Shown here piece by piece: positions 10,810 to 24,574 of a stretch of DNA of 64,000 nt. Below the pieces are notes generated by a model. That model was not told the DNA's origin, made no database searches, and was given only the letters and a program-made list of their open reading frames with translations. The DNA comes from Lunularia cruciata (Eukaryota; Streptophyta; Marchantiopsida; Lunulariales; Lunulariaceae), in NCBI GenBank assembly GCA_948567375.1, contig OX419761.1, positions 21,268,501 to 21,332,500 on the forward strand, in the 5' to 3' direction. The translations under genes and the position numbers were made by a program. How positions within the stretch are numbered: position 1 is the first letter of the stretch; each line of letters starts with the position of its first letter.

Positions 10810-13500
10810 TATCTCAGGTCTTTCACTCTACTTTCCTCTCCTGATTCAGACAACCACATATTTCATTCTCGAGGACGCCATTTTCAAGAATTACATAGAG
10901 AACATTGACTTCAAAGAGTAAAGTAGTGTGACCTTTGTATGTACGGGGTGTCTCCGTAAGCTTACTATAGAGTAAGCACAAAACCAAATTGAGTGAGATC
11001 AAGCTGACGAACGCCAGAAACTTTTACGAATTACAAGCTACAAATAAACCAAGCTTTATATGTTCAACCTTTAGCGTTGTTTCACTTTATCACCCTTCTC
11101 TCGAGCGCTCCCTCTATGTCCAAACAAGAGGTCCCCGGAGCTCCATGCAGGGAAGTTTACAATGCAGCAAATGAACTAGCTTATCGAAGATGTGTACTTC
11201 ATCGACAGAGCCGACGGAATTGGTAGAACCCGTACTTATTCAGGTCCCATACGCGCACACAAAATAACCAGCACACAAAATTGAACACTTTGACGGATTG
11301 TAAAGCTTGCTCACGAGAGGGAGATCATAAGCACTGAAAGGATAGCCCGAAAGCTTCTGTTCTAACTCTTCCGAACTTCATGAAACGCCCTACGGATCCG
11401 TAAATCGCAGTACTGCAACCATTGGTCGAAAGATTCAATTGTTGCTCTTCATAACTACATGAAGCGCACCTACGCGCATACGCAACACACTGATATCTAC
11501 GATCATCTGCAACACTTCCTTAAAGTGGTGATATTACCAACCGTTTCAAGAGGGACTCGAGATCGAGCAGAAACGTTTGAGCACAAATGCCGGAAACGGG
11601 CAGAATTCAACGTTGAGATTGCCGTCATTCTATCTCCCAGTGAGCAATCTAAGTCACCAGAGACTCACCAACTCCACTCATGTTCCTCCAGCCAGTCAGT
11701 AGGAATGTGGAAGGTTGAATGCTTGGTACTTCAAATTCAGGTCGCAACAACGTGTGGAGCTGTCAGGAGTCATATGCTAGAACACCGTACATCTCAGTGG
11801 CCATGCGTGTCACGAAACTTTGTTTCAGAATACTGCGAGCACCTAGAAGGCAACCAGTCTTTGTACCACATTATCGCACGGACCGAATGTCGTCAATTCT
11901 TTTAACACAAGTTGGCCCGTTCAGCTGTCCCATCTCTAGAACGTCCGCCAGAGATGAGGGAACTCCCGATTGAGACACTCCCGAAGATTGTTGTCCCCAG
12001 CAGATCTTCTATTTGCCGTGTTTCCTCTCCCAAAAATAAAAGCCCCTCACGGCATGGAGTACTTCTGTTGTAGCTCATTTACCATGCTTCCGCTACGATG
12101 GCTTATCGCGAAGGATGCTCGCTAAGCTCTCGAAGATTTTGCAGTTGTATGTAGGCTGGGTAGGCGGAGCTTGCACGCGACTCCAAGCCCGGCTCACGAT
12201 TAATAAGCTGGTTACGTTACTATTGTTTGTTGGGACCCTGCGTCGGTACTAGTAGGAGTAGATTCTTTTGGTCCAACCTTCAATTGGATGATGAAATCGT
12301 CACCAAATGGATATCGACTACAGATTCCTTCGAGCAGGAGGCTCATACCTCAAAAAGCTTTGAAACTGCATTTCCAGAATTGGCAGCATTTGTGCTCCAC
12401 CGTTCGAAACATTCATTTGTATTACACGTGACTACTGCATGTACCTCAAACGGCATACATGTTTCTCACACAATTTTCATGGACACTTCAAACTGCTGGT
12501 TATCCCATTTAGAAATTGTGTTAAAGTATTCAAGATTTGATTTGTTCTTTCCACTACCGTCACGACAGCCCCTTTGCAACAAACGATCGACGACCAAGAA
12601 GGTTATCCGAACTTTGAAGGATCTAAAACCCTCGAAGGATCTTTTCCTCTCTTAAGGATCAAGCTGTAAAGGGCTGAGGATAGCTTTATGTACAAACAAA
12701 TCCGTTCCAACTTCAACAAGAGGCACCGGCAACTGAAAACTACAATTCACGTAAAGGAACGTAAGCCCCGGTCCTGATGTGACTGACGATTTGCTGCAGT
12801 GTTCGGCGACATTGACGGTGTCTGTGAGGGAATAACGAAGAAGAGAAAGCAGTGGAGTGCGGAGCCCCGCTAAAAGCGAAAGGCGCGAGACTCCCCTGTG
12901 AGTCGCGTGACTCTAGATAGTGTGAGAGAAGAGCACGAGTGCACGAAAGAACCATGACCTGCAGTGTCCAATCAAGCAGAAAACAGACCCTCATGATGGT
13001 TCACTAGAGTAACGTGACTCTCCCTTGGGAAGAACGTACGGAATGTCGGTCCCCAGCTCCAAGAAGATGAAATCGTTTAGTCGCTTGTATTCTACAATGG
13101 GTTCTGCTTGAATGCAATGATTTACGCACCTTGAACGCGTACACGATGAGCAAAACACAGAGGGCCATCTTTATATGCAATGATTTGCGAGTAGTGTAGA
13201 ATGAACTTTAATGTTGCAAAAGTGGAGAGTGCTGCAAATTTTTGAAAGTACGTGCAAGAAACCTTTCTTGCACATTTAGAAGGAGGTTAACTTTTCAATG
13301 GGATCCTATGAATGGAGAATACCTTCAATCTTGGAAGTACTCCACAGGCACTTAAAGAGGATTGAACATAAAAAGGCATGAATACGGTTGAAAGTAAGGG
13401 AAGGGAACTCCACTACAGATATTCAATCTGTCCAGTACAAGGAAATTCCGACATGTTAGGATCGTACATTGTTAATACAAAGTAAAACCCTCCGATAGTG
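10810..13500. other. Intergenic region upstream of RPB3, no gene recognised
   Basis: Contains the presumed RPB3 promoter next to 10809. Open frames at 11459-11905 and 12227-12655 on the plus strand encode 148 and 142 aa with no recognisable motif or splice logic, so they are not called. A GC-richer patch with short imperfect palindromes lies near 12,860-12,925. Confidence 0.5.
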
Positions 13501-13613
13501 TCCTACATTCTTACTGGGGCGTCTTATCCTTGTACGGCTTGATGGGTCTTCGGGCCGTCCTTCTTGTTATACAATGCTGTAGCCTTTTCCCTTAGTAGGG
13601 TTCCAATAATAAT

Positions 13614-13646
13614 AATCTCTCCCAATAACAATTATTGGGAGAGATT
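13614..13646. repeat. Perfect 15-bp inverted repeat with 3-base loop
   Basis: AATCTCTCCCAATAA, loop CAA, then the exact reverse complement. The surrounding bases are AT-rich and not part of any called gene. It could be a foldback end of a small element or chance. Confidence 0.6.
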
Positions 13647-13789
13647 GTTACTCACCTGAGAAAGAACATATTATTTGTTTCCGGCTAAGCTTTTCAAGTG
13701 CTTCCAACATCTCGTTCTGACAGAGGACTTTGGTGAACTTTGTTATAGACATTCCTTCCTTCTTTGTTCTATATTCTTACTTTTGGTCG

Positions 13790-14360
13790 TTTGGTGATGG
13801 GTTGAGGATATCATTCTGAATGATCTGGATAGAGGACTTTCTTGAATGTTCCAGATCCTATGGGTGATATAGTTTTGGAAAGAGTGATTACTCATCCACC
13901 TGGATGGATGGGGAGAACAGAACTCAAACAACAACATACAAGGTTTCCAAGTATAAGGGTATATAGCGAAGTCAATTATATATTCCTCTAGCCTTGTAGT
14001 TATATGGAGCTATGGACACATTTATCACCACATTTATCAAGGAGTGAGCGAGAGCTTATCATATTAGATGTCAAGGGGTATCACTCTCACTCTCATACTT
14101 TATAGCATATTTTCAACAGCATGAGTCTATTGTTTTACAAAAAGCATTGTGTGTGCAATCCATAAGAGAACCATCACACTAGGTGATGCCTTTTTGGATG
14201 CTCCAGTAGTTTATAAACCTTACAACTTGCATAGCTCGGATGTCTTAGGTTAGATAGGACAAATTTCTCATATTGATACTATTCAGATCTAGTTCCATTT
14301 TACTTCTTTTATTTCTCCCTTGTGCTGATGGGGTCTTTCCATCCTTCATGTATTCTTTGT
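13790..14360 (+). repeat. Dispersed repeat family R, copy 1
   Basis: This stretch aligns by eye along most of its length with 48810-49340. Shared blocks include GTGATTACTCATCC, TATCACTCTCACTCTCAT, the GCAATCCA segment and the end block near CTTGATGGGGTCTTCC. Partial copies lie at 18340-18620 and 24820-25090. It encodes no protein that I recognise. A non-autonomous LTR or DNA element is possible. Confidence 0.6.
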
Positions 14361-17300
14361 GGTCGCTTCCCTCATGTAGAGGACTTTTGATGAACTTTGT
14401 TATAGGCATCTTCTTTCCTTCTTTGTTATGTTTTCTTCCTTTTGGTCTTTTGGTGATGACTAGAGGACTTGGGTGAACTTTGCTCGATAAAAATAATAAT
14501 TCTCTTCCATGTTATCTACTCTTCTTTTTGGTTGCTCTGTAATTGGAGTTGTGGGTTATATTTGTATCTATTATTCATTACAGATGTGAATAGATATGAA
14601 GACAAAATTGGAGGGTTTAATGTCCTCCATCCACCTAAAATCACCCATGAGCAATCAATATTGAATTTTTTATAGCATGTCCAACGACATCCAAAATTTA
14701 AAGGGAGAGACATTATTAAACAGGTTTCATCTATACAAAATCAATTCCAAATTCATTTGGAAAATATTGAAATCACCCATTAGTAAGCAGCACTGAAATT
14801 TTTGATGGCACGTTCACTGATGACCCAAAATGTGGAAAGAGAGACTTTATTAACCAGGCTGTATCTATAACAAATCAATCCCCAAATTTATTTAGAAATC
14901 CTCCTTGTTTACACGGTAGAACTGTTATTATTGGTACTATCATGTCACTATTCATATTCAGTGATATATATATCCCTATAATTAAATGTATTGGTTTTGG
15001 ACTAAATGTTCTAGCACTCTTGTTCACTAATGAGAAGATGTTAATCATAAGAAGTGTCATTATTGGGAGGTTTTACTTAAGGGATTTAGAGTTTATCTAT
15101 ACCAACAAATGAACCAAAGTTTGTTTAGAAATGTTAGTAATCTTGTCTTTAGTAAAATGGAAATTGTTTTTCTTTCCCTTAATGTGAATTAATTCTGAAG
15201 GAATTACTTTTTATTTTCTTTATCATAATAGAGTTTATTTTCCCTTTAACTGCAAAGTTCAACTGCAAATTTAAGTTGTCGGGAGAGACCTCCTTCTTAT
15301 TTTAGTTAGTCAAATTCAAAGGGGATCCATAGTGTGTTTCTCACGCAAGAACCTAAGGTCAACTACATTCAAAGGTGAACAGTAACGAAAAATATGTGTC
15401 GTTACTTTTGGGTTTAGGAATTCAAATTGATTAAAGGGTTTAGCTTATCTCTTTCTCTCAATTTTGATTTATTCTTGATTCTATGGAGTGTTCATATATT
15501 TTACTGCTGACACCGCCGATATAAAAAATTATTAAGTCAATAACCCAAAATACTAGAGGGAATTCATCAAGTATATCTTACGAGTTGTATTCTTGACTCA
15601 TAATGTTGCTAATGTTTGCCCTGTCAACGTCAAGTAGAATAATTGCCATTGTCAAGTGATGATATCGATGAAAATTTTATCTTTTCCACTTACTATACTA
15701 TGCGACCTTCTTGGGGTGGTTGGAAAGCATTTTGGATGGCTATTTGATGTTAGTTTTGCCTAAAACTATATTATGGTCTCTAGGGTTTCGTCGCACAAAT
15801 TGTGTGTATACCTGATATACCAGATATACCAAATTCTGTATATACATAAATAATTTTATCATGTCGTCTAGCAGCTTTTTTACTTTTTACAAAAAGTATA
15901 GAAATTGGCAAGAGAGCTGCCTTACCGAGGGCGTTTTTGTTAAACGTACGTTGATTGAAGGATTGGTGAATTTAATTTTCAATAATGATTAGAAATTAAG
16001 ATAAAATTAAAGATAAAATTAAAGATATATGATCCTTGATATTTTCAATATCATTAAGCTTGATCGATTTTATAGTTTGTTTTACTCGATTCATAGGCCT
16101 TTTCAGTATATATAACCGAAGGTAACAAGAGAGGAGCCTTCACACAAGAAAAGTTAACGGAACTTAATAGCCAGATTGATGAACTTTATCCGTTAGATAA
16201 AGACAAAAGTACGTACTTATGTCATTGTGATGGTTATTTGTATGGTACGGAGTAAATGTCGAAAGTCGTGTGGTATTTGATTTTCATTTCAACTCAAGCC
16301 AGTAGGATGTCTCACATAAAAGATTCATTCCCTCAATATTAAAACAATTTATATTGTATACAGTTGTCCAGTCATAAATTATTCTACCTTTTGAGTTTGA
16401 TATCAATATTATTAAACCTATAGAAATTATTTATATTATGGCATAAAATATTTAGTAAAATAGTAATAAAATAAGTATTTGGGTTAATATTTTTATTTTT
16501 ATTTTTATTTATTAAACCAATTTTGGTCATTTAAAACAAAATTTCGAAAATAAAAGAAATTTCAAACAACAAAATAAATATTTGGAAAGTTCCAAATAAT
16601 TATTTGGAAGTTTAATCTTAGTTTAATCTTAGTATAAACGATTTTTGGTTATTGTGTTTTAATTGAGTTATTTCATTCAAATAATTATCTTGTGCAAAAA
16701 ATCTATAATTATCAATTATTAATTAGAAATTATTTTATATTGAGTTAAATGTATTACCTTAACAAAGATAGTCAACACCAATAATAAGTTATATGAGAAT
16801 AAAAAATAATCCTTATGTATAGAAATGCAATAAACACGCCTTATTTTATAAATGTATAAGACCTAAAAAGAGTGTAAAGTTTGATGTAAATGTCTAGATA
16901 TAAAATCTAAGAATTAAAAAATATTTTTACCTTTGAAATTTATTTATTGATACTATTATGCAATTAACCTATGAAATATAAATATTATGGGAATAATTCT
17001 ATACACTATAACTAAATGCAGAAGAAGAAAAAATTTAGACACCGAGTACAAAGAAGGAATTAATGAACTGAGAAAAGGTGGCCATATACAAGGTTACCAT
17101 ATATAAAATTAACGATTTGAAATATACTGATTTAGAAGTTTAGTCAGAAGTTTGGAAATTTAAGGTTTATTCAAGGCCGGTAAATAAGTTTAAAAGTGTG
17201 ATTTATAAGGGTTTACCATTTCTAAATCTAGATCCATCAATTATTAGACAAGGGACAAATTACATTTACTTGGTTCTGGTTAATTTTCTCATTTGATGTA

Positions 17301-18160
17301 AGTTTCAAGTGGTTTTATTGATTGTGGAAAGGTTTTAAACTTTTCAAAATCACAAAACACATCCTATCTGTAGAGATTATAGATTATAAAGAGTCTAAAA
17401 TCTTTTTCTTTTGTACCTACTTTTATGATTTCAATATCTACAACCGGAAGACTCAAGTACCAAATCCTGTTATGAAGTATTGGCTTGACGGAAAGAGGTC
17501 TCCAGTTGTGGAGCCCGGGTAAGTTTTTCAACTACTGTCTATTTCAAGTGGTTGTATGAACATAAGAAAACGCTTTAAGTTCTACATCCAAGATCAAAAT
17601 ACAAGAAAAGTCCAAAGATAGAAATCATGAGGCTAGAAAAATATCTAAGAAATTTCTTCTAAGCCCATTTTTTTAACTTTGGAAACCATAAACACACAAG
17701 GATCAAAAACTCCTCCATAACCACGGATTAGGTGGGTGAAGGAAAATGGTTCAATTTCCCGCTGATATGACATTCAGAGTCTTTTACAACCACAACCATT
17801 TGAATGGGACTTCAGATACAAAAGTTTTAAAAAGAAATCGAGAAATAAAATTTTTAGATTATACTACTATAAATATGGACTTTGGACGCTAACATCAATG
17901 TTGAATGGCTCTGGCTTATTATTTTGAACTCTTGAATCTATAAAATAAATTACCTACCAAAACTTTCTTAGAGACTTTCCATTCTCCATAAAATTTTATA
18001 TTGGAACTCCCTTTTCCATGATGAAGATGTCAAAGAGTATTAATGCCTAAAAACCATTGAAATGGACATTAGATCAAAGTTCTCAAACATAAAACATGTA
18101 ATCTTCCATATTATCCAAACTTTTAAAATTTGGATTTCAAGATCCATATTGATTAGATTT
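14361..18160. other. AT-rich intergenic DNA, no gene recognised
   Basis: Low-complexity AT-rich sequence with frequent stops in all frames. The short open frames (for example 14469-14675 and 17322-17522) show no motif or codon signal. I see nothing functional here. Confidence 0.5.
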
Positions 18161-18339
18161 TACGAGTGCATAGAATGAAGAGCACATTAAATTTTATGAT
18201 GTTAGTAAAACATAAAATGATGTCAATTGAAAAAAAAAAAAAAATTAGATTTCGAAGTAACTACAGGGGAACGGTCAGACTTTCAACAGAGGATAGAAGT
18301 GGCGTACACAGCATCTTTCACCTATGCGAGGTGCATAGT

Positions 18340-18620
18340 TCACAACATTTTTTAGAGCTTGTGTTCATTACTCTACATAGAGTAGAGGGAGTATTGGTTG
18401 GTGTAATCCATAATGAATCAATCACATTAAATTAACTGATATTTCTTGAAATAATCCAGTTGTTTGTAAATCATACCACTTGCATATTGCATAGCTTAGA
18501 TATCTTAGATACTATAAGGTAGATTCCTCTTATTTGCACTATTGAGGTTTAACCTCCTGTGTCGTTTCCTTGTACGGTGTGATGGGGTCTTCCCCATCTT
18601 TTTGCTATCGCCTTTTTGCT
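18340..18620 (+). repeat. Dispersed repeat family R, partial copy with terminal hairpin
   Basis: Shares TTGGTTGGTG-AATCC, the CTTGCAT-TAGCTTAGATATCTTAG segment and the end block with the copies at 13790 and 48810. At 18581-18598 the end is a perfect hairpin, GATGGGG-TCTT-CCCCATC. Confidence 0.5.
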
Positions 18621-20200
18621 CCTATGCGAGATGCATATTACGTGATGTGGGATCAAGTAGTGGTTTACTGTTTACAAGTTAGTCTTTCTATAAGCAAGTC
18701 TTTGCTGCGAATAGTTATAAAGATAAAATAAGGATAACGACCATTCTCACGTGTAAGAAGGCTTATTATATATCCCGACTAACTTTAGATGCCTTGCCTT
18801 AACCTTTGGCACAAGATGCTTTTTAGTATTTATATCATCATTTTGATAGTCCTTTCTCAAGAGCAACGAAGAGGTTCCTCGTAAAGGAGTTTAGGGTTAT
18901 TTCATTAACCACATTCTTATCATATAACTTTTGAAAAAGAGTCTCAAACATTCTACAATGCTCTCGAATAATCGGGTTTATACACAATTTTCCATATTCG
19001 AGAATGTGTATAGTGTAAAATGTGTACGAACTCAATACTCTCGAGTATCGGCTTCATAGCATAGAGTTGTAATGAGATATCCACTCCTCCCAGAGTTTAG
19101 ATTTTCTGTACCGTTAAGCAAAGCTCTGCACTGGCTCCTGTAGAATGATACTTTTATTTGGCTAATCATTTTGATTATCTCTGGTTTGGGCTTTCACCTA
19201 TTTCCACGAAGCCTTGAGCTAGTTCTTCTTTCTTTAAACATTTCGGTGCCTTTTATTTCAATTTTTAAATGTAATACCATTAACCTCGGCAGAAAAGCCC
19301 TAACAAATTATGACAGCTGAACAGCTGAGTAGGGTGGTCTTTCAACATGTTTGATTTGAGTAATTTGCACAATTAGCAGGTCCATATTCCTATTTGAACA
19401 TAACATTAATATAAAATTGTTAAATCGTTTTGGAGCAATTTTAAATATTGTTGTGGCTCCATAATGACCGAGTAAACAGCTCCATTTATGAAGACATTAA
19501 GGGTATTTGCTGTGTTGTGGCAAAAAGAGATGATAAATAGGATGAGAACAGGCTGACACGCAAGAGTAATAGGAAAGATGGGAGAATCTCATCAACTCGT
19601 ACAAGGATAAATACCAAAAAGATAAATCTACCAAAACGAGGTATAGAGATCAAACCGTCCAAGGAGAAAGTCTTATAAAAATGAAGCTAAGCCCCATTTC
19701 ATCATTTTAGCGACGAGAAGTACATTCGAAAGAGACATTACGAAGACGCTGGTCTGCTTGTTACCCGACTATTCAGTATGACGTCTGTCTTATGATTTCG
19801 CTGGTCCAGATGTTCTGCACTTACAACAACTAAGCTGGTCCAAGGTCTGCAAGGGTGCAGTACTTATGTTTAAGGTAAGTGGAGATTTTGGGCACTTATG
19901 GACACTAAGGTCTGCTAATACAGCAAATAGCTGGTCCAAGGGTCTGCTAGCGTGCGGTGCTTATGTCTAAGGAAGATAAGTAGACAATCTGGAAATTGTG
20001 AGCACTTATGAACACAAAGAAACTTGAGAAGACATAAGACACATAGAAAAGAATTTGGATTTTAATGTATATACAAATGGACAATATACAAAGGTTTCAG
20101 ATTTCACTGTAGATGTAGACCACCTAGATTGTCAGCCAAAACGCATAAACACGAGGGCAAATTTGCATCACCGAACTTAGGTCCAAGATCAAAGAAACCT
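18621..20200. other. Intergenic DNA with an imperfect duplication
   Basis: No gene recognised. A segment of about 100 bases beginning GCTGGTCCAAGGTCTGC near 19833 recurs imperfectly near 19931 (AGCTGGTCCAAGGGTCTGCT), each followed by a GTGC-GTGCTTATGT-TAAGG-like stretch. An inverted copy of the family R end (GATGGGAGA, then CTCGTACAAGG) lies near 19577. Confidence 0.4.
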
Positions 20201-20315
20201 TTTGGTTCTTCTGAACAGTAAACAAACCATCTCACGCCCTTGTGCGCATGGGCTCAGGAATTCCCCTGTTATATTCCCTGTCTTCATCCGAAATATTTGT
20301 GCACCGCCCAACCAA

Positions 20316-22579
20316 TTATATCGTGATCAGCGGATCAGTTACAAGAGCCCCCCACCAGGACTCATCATCGTCATGCAGTGGAGATACGGGCGGCCTTGCA
20401 ACAACCTGTGTGTCTTGGATGCCTTCGGTCATGCTAGGCATAATCCTGGTATCTTTTTCGTCCGTTGATGCATCAAGCTGCTGGGTTGGAGATTCAACAT
20501 ATTTGATTATAGCTGGCTGCGTAGTGGTGGAATCAGACCCCTGCGTGGGAGTTGCACTTAAGCCGTCAGTATCCATTTCGGGGTTTGTGTCCTCCATCTT
20601 GTAGATGACTACTTTCCAAAGACAAGCCTTGGCCGCGTGGCCTTTATCCTTCAGGGAGTACTGATGAAGAACCCATTTCTTGGGCCTATCATCTTTTGCT
20701 GATGTATCACGCTTCTTCCCTCTGGACTTCTTTTGGTAGGTGAAATATCTCGTTTCCAGAGTTCTGGCTCTCTTCCTTGGATGTGGACAACCAGTCTGTT
20801 TCCAGCTATGGCCTTCCTTTGTATGCCTGGAACATGTTTGCTGCTTGGTGGTGACTGCCAAGAAATACCTGGGCTTGGGTTCTATGATCAAGAACACGGA
20901 CAAAAATAAACGTGTAAGTCAATCAAAACATCTTATACTCACGGATACGGGGTAGTTACTAGCCAGTCAGAACATCTTTCATCAAGCAGATAATTTATAC
21001 CAATTAAACTTGGTATCTAGTACTGAGTCCAGTTCCTTGAACACAGTATCAGCATGAATCACATAACCTCCCCGAAAACTTAACGGTCTCAAATGCATTA
21101 GTGCTGAATATACGTGACCTTGCGTTACAGAGAAAAAAGGACAAATGGTACTCATCAATGGAACTTACCTGTCAGGAGTTCCCAAGGATGATAGTCATAG
21201 ATGTTTGCCCCTTGATAGATGTTCAAAGACGACTTGGCTCTGTAAAACCAGGGCTGCTTAATTGAAGTCTCTTGGCTGAGCGCCGTCTGAACACCTTCCA
21301 AGAAATTGTTTAGCTGAAATTCTGGGATTTTTTCTTCAAATCCACTGTGGCCGAGGTGATCTTCCCTAGACAGACTCTGGATATTTCTTGGCTCGTTGGC
21401 TCCAGAGGGTTTTTCCTCCTGCCGACAAACCACAGTTGACCTGGTCAAGAATTCAGCTCCTACATTTACGAGAATGACAAGAAATTACAAATAACAAACT
21501 GTTAGCAGTATAATCTACACAAGTTCTGGATAATCTGCAAGCAGAAGCAGAATCTTATGCGGAAACAGTTTAGCATAATGCCTAGCTCAGCGTGACATGG
21601 AGTACAACGCTGAAAACGAGCTAGCTAGCTAGCTAGCTTGATCCACAGCTTAGGTATGCAATATTAGGAGCTGGTCCAATAAGCTACATCTGAGCACAGA
21701 AATAGGCACGATACATGATGTGATAAGAGATTTGACTTCAATAGGTTCTGATCGCAACTCTTAACATAAAGCTCAAAAGACTGCTGACACTAACTTGAAA
21801 TCGAGTTTAAAGAAGAGAAGACCTTGAAGACGAGCTACAAACAACATACATGAAGCTCCCTAAAAGATGTCACTCCCTAACTCAAAGTTAAGAACAAGGA
21901 GAAAGCACTTGGTTCTAGAAGTGGAAAGTACCGCTTCAGAGCTTGGAGAAGAGCTTGGACGACGAACCATGTCCCAGTCACTGAAATTTGGACCCGAATC
22001 CGGGTCTGGATAAGAGTGAGTTTCTTCAGAATTTCTTTTACGCGCCAATTTCGATCGCAGTTTGGCTCTGAAGCCTTCCGCAGCTGCAGCTTCTTTGGCA
22101 TGCCTGAAGCCGCAGTAGTCATGAATTCTCTCATTTTCCACATAGACATGACGATAGCAGCCTTCCATCTTGCAAATTCGTCCCAATTCATGATATCTTG
22201 CAGTTGATATCTTTATATACTCTAGAACATGCGATTTCCCACAGAAATCGTGAACTCTACCAGATGACTTATCAATCCTCACTGGCTTAGAGCATTCTGG
22301 TAATTTGCACGTGTTTCGTCCCATCTTTGCGCCTTGGACCGAGGATGCATGTAAGTATGCCGTATACATGTCATGGTGCATTATCCCACAAAATCGGTGG
22401 AATTTTCCAGGCGACGACTCCCATCCACGACTAGCGCATCCGGGGAACTCACAACCAGGTTTTTTACTTATCTGCAAATGGCCACCAGAATGAGCACGTT
22501 TGCAGGGACTTAACGGGGACTTAGGCGCACTCTCCTCGCAGTGTGCGCAATGCGTCCCGGCAGAGGATGATCCGTACAT
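20316..22579 (-). CDS. Zinc-finger plus divergent NAC-domain protein
   Basis: Predicted exons: 22579-21932, 21418-21169, 20881-20316 (phases 0 and 1; about 488 aa). An alternative exon 2 acceptor at 21460 fits the frame less well. The N-terminal half has three repeats of pattern C-X4-C-X11-13-H-X2-C-X3-H, with HRFCG, HDFCG and HDYCG cores, which should bind zinc. The C-terminal half reads as a divergent NAC DNA-binding domain: ANIYDYHPWELLTEPKPRYF matches the EVDLYKFEPWDLP-WYFF block, HSWKQTG matches GYWKATG, RYFTYQKKSRGKK matches LVFYKGK, and KKWVLHQYSL then CLWKVVIYK match the WVMHEYRL and WVLC blocks. The tail (about 90 aa) is acidic and Ser/Thr-rich, as in NAC activation regions. A nuclear transcription factor is likely. 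The usual first NAC block is weak. I do not know this domain pairing as a described family. Confidence 0.75.
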
Positions 22580-24540
22580 CGGAATTTCGTTCCTCCGTAC
22601 CTTCTCCCTAAATATTGCTACTAGTATATGACGATAAATGCACGGATCCAGGTCATTGAGTTGTCCCTTCCATCATTCTTAGCTTCTAATCCCAATTATC
22701 CTCCCGTTGAGATTCAAGCAGCCGTTGATCTCTATATCAGAGATGCAGCTTGCAAATCGCGCTGTTTCCAGGTCCCTAAACCCAAATCACTTACTCGAGA
22801 ATCTGCTGGAAAAGACTTCAGATAGTGACAGGGAAGGATGGAAATGTGAAGTGTGCCAGAGGAGAAATTCGGGGAGACTAATAAGTTGGTAGAAACAAAT
22901 GCGGTCCACTGGCCATTGTTGACAATTACAAGAAGGCAAACAACTTTTTGCCCCTGGTGATATTGAAGGGACAGAAAGAAGGTTCGCACACTTCCCTTTG
23001 CATGTTAAGTCCCTGTAGACTCAGGGGAAAGCGAAGGGTCTGTCTAAGCAGATAGTGACCAAGGCAGGACTGACATCTCCCAGATAGCTTGGTATGAAAT
23101 CCTCGGATTGGACAACTTCCAGAGAAAAAGACTCTGCTACACTATTGAACACTAAAAGCCCGACAAAGAACAAAACATGACGGGAAGTCCAGTGCTTCAA
23201 TCCATTGTTACATAGAGTAATAGACAAGTAAAAAGTCCAAACCACAGGGGGTCTTCACTTGAGATCTGCGCCTAGTGATACATATGCACACAATACATGT
23301 ATGAGCTGACTAGCGGGTTGTGGATTCTGAGGAGGTGTAGCTTGCAAATCTACAGGAGATCGTCATGCAATAACTTGCAGTTCGTACTGAATCAGGTCCG
23401 GCAACGGAAGACTTCGAGAACACAAAAGAATGTGTGGTTTTCAGGTATCTGAGCGTGTTAAGGACATGATCCAACTCCCAGGAATCTGGCAGGCGGTTTC
23501 TCGTCTTTCGACTCCGTCCTTGAGAGAAACCGGTGCAATCCAACTACTCAATACCAGTTCTGATGGGACAAGGCAGATCCTGGACCGTTCCGACTTTCAG
23601 CACTGGGCCGTAAAACACAGGCGCTCGTCTAGAAAGGGATGATAGGGGGCACCCAACCACGATACAAGTTCAACTGGACTCGAAAGGAAACAAGACCAGC
23701 TAGGCGAAAGGCGCAGAATTACACGGTAGGGTTCGTGAGGTCACCTAGCCATGATCCGCTCCTGCTTCTGTTTGCTGGAAATTGTAGAGCTGATGATCGC
23801 AAGCGATGATTCGCTGTGTTCACTGCATCGTATTGTCTAGAGGAAAGAGGGAGAAGAAAACCTAGGGAAATGCATCAAAGCAGTGCACTCTGCTGCCCAA
23901 CTTCAACTGAAAGCTTACAATCTAGTGCACCAGCACCTCTCTTTCATTACAGAAAAGCTGCACATCAGATGGACACCTGCTAACCACAACGCTCCCGCTC
24001 CAGCCGCGCTCAAACGTAGAGGCAAATTCCTGCTTCGAAAGAGTTATTATGGTGCTCAAGTCTCTTTCACGAAGCGCTGCTAGTATTGTTTTTAGGTTCA
24101 ATTCAGCTGTCTGCGGCATCCCCCGCATCTCTCACCACTATGTTATAGGACTCTCGACGACTTGAGAATGATGACTCTAATGCTCACTGTAAGATTTCAA
24201 AGTAGTCCTTATTGAGATTCTGTACAGATTCGGAGATTTTCCTGCAATTTCTAGTACTGTATACTGTAGAATGCGGATCCTTTCCCGAATCTAAGCCTTA
24301 TTACGAAAACACATCGCTTTCTCGCGCTTTTCCTCCAAGTTCCACTGTATATTCCAGCCCTCGAAAATTTCTAATGCTGTAACAGTAGTTCTTGGGATCA
24401 TGACTTCAGGAATCCAGAGTCCTGGCTCAAACATTTGATCATTACAACAGTCAAGTGACCAAGCCTTGCTATACAAGTTGCAGCGGACGAAGATCTACTT
24501 GTCAGTTCCTCAGGAGCTCCTCAGAGAGTACAGAGAGTAT
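22580..24540. other. Upstream region of the NAC-like gene, no gene recognised
   Basis: Presumed promoter and 5' UTR of the minus-strand gene ending at 22579, then unassigned sequence of moderate GC content. Open frames of 60-77 aa on both strands overlap each other and show no motif. Confidence 0.4.
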
Positions 24541-24574
24541 AATATACTAGACGGATTGGAGCTTCTTCAGACTA

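Noticed and set aside
11459-12655. Two plus-strand ORFs of 148 and 142 aa
   Set aside because: No motif, no splice context and no low-complexity explanation; chance open frames are likely upstream of RPB3.
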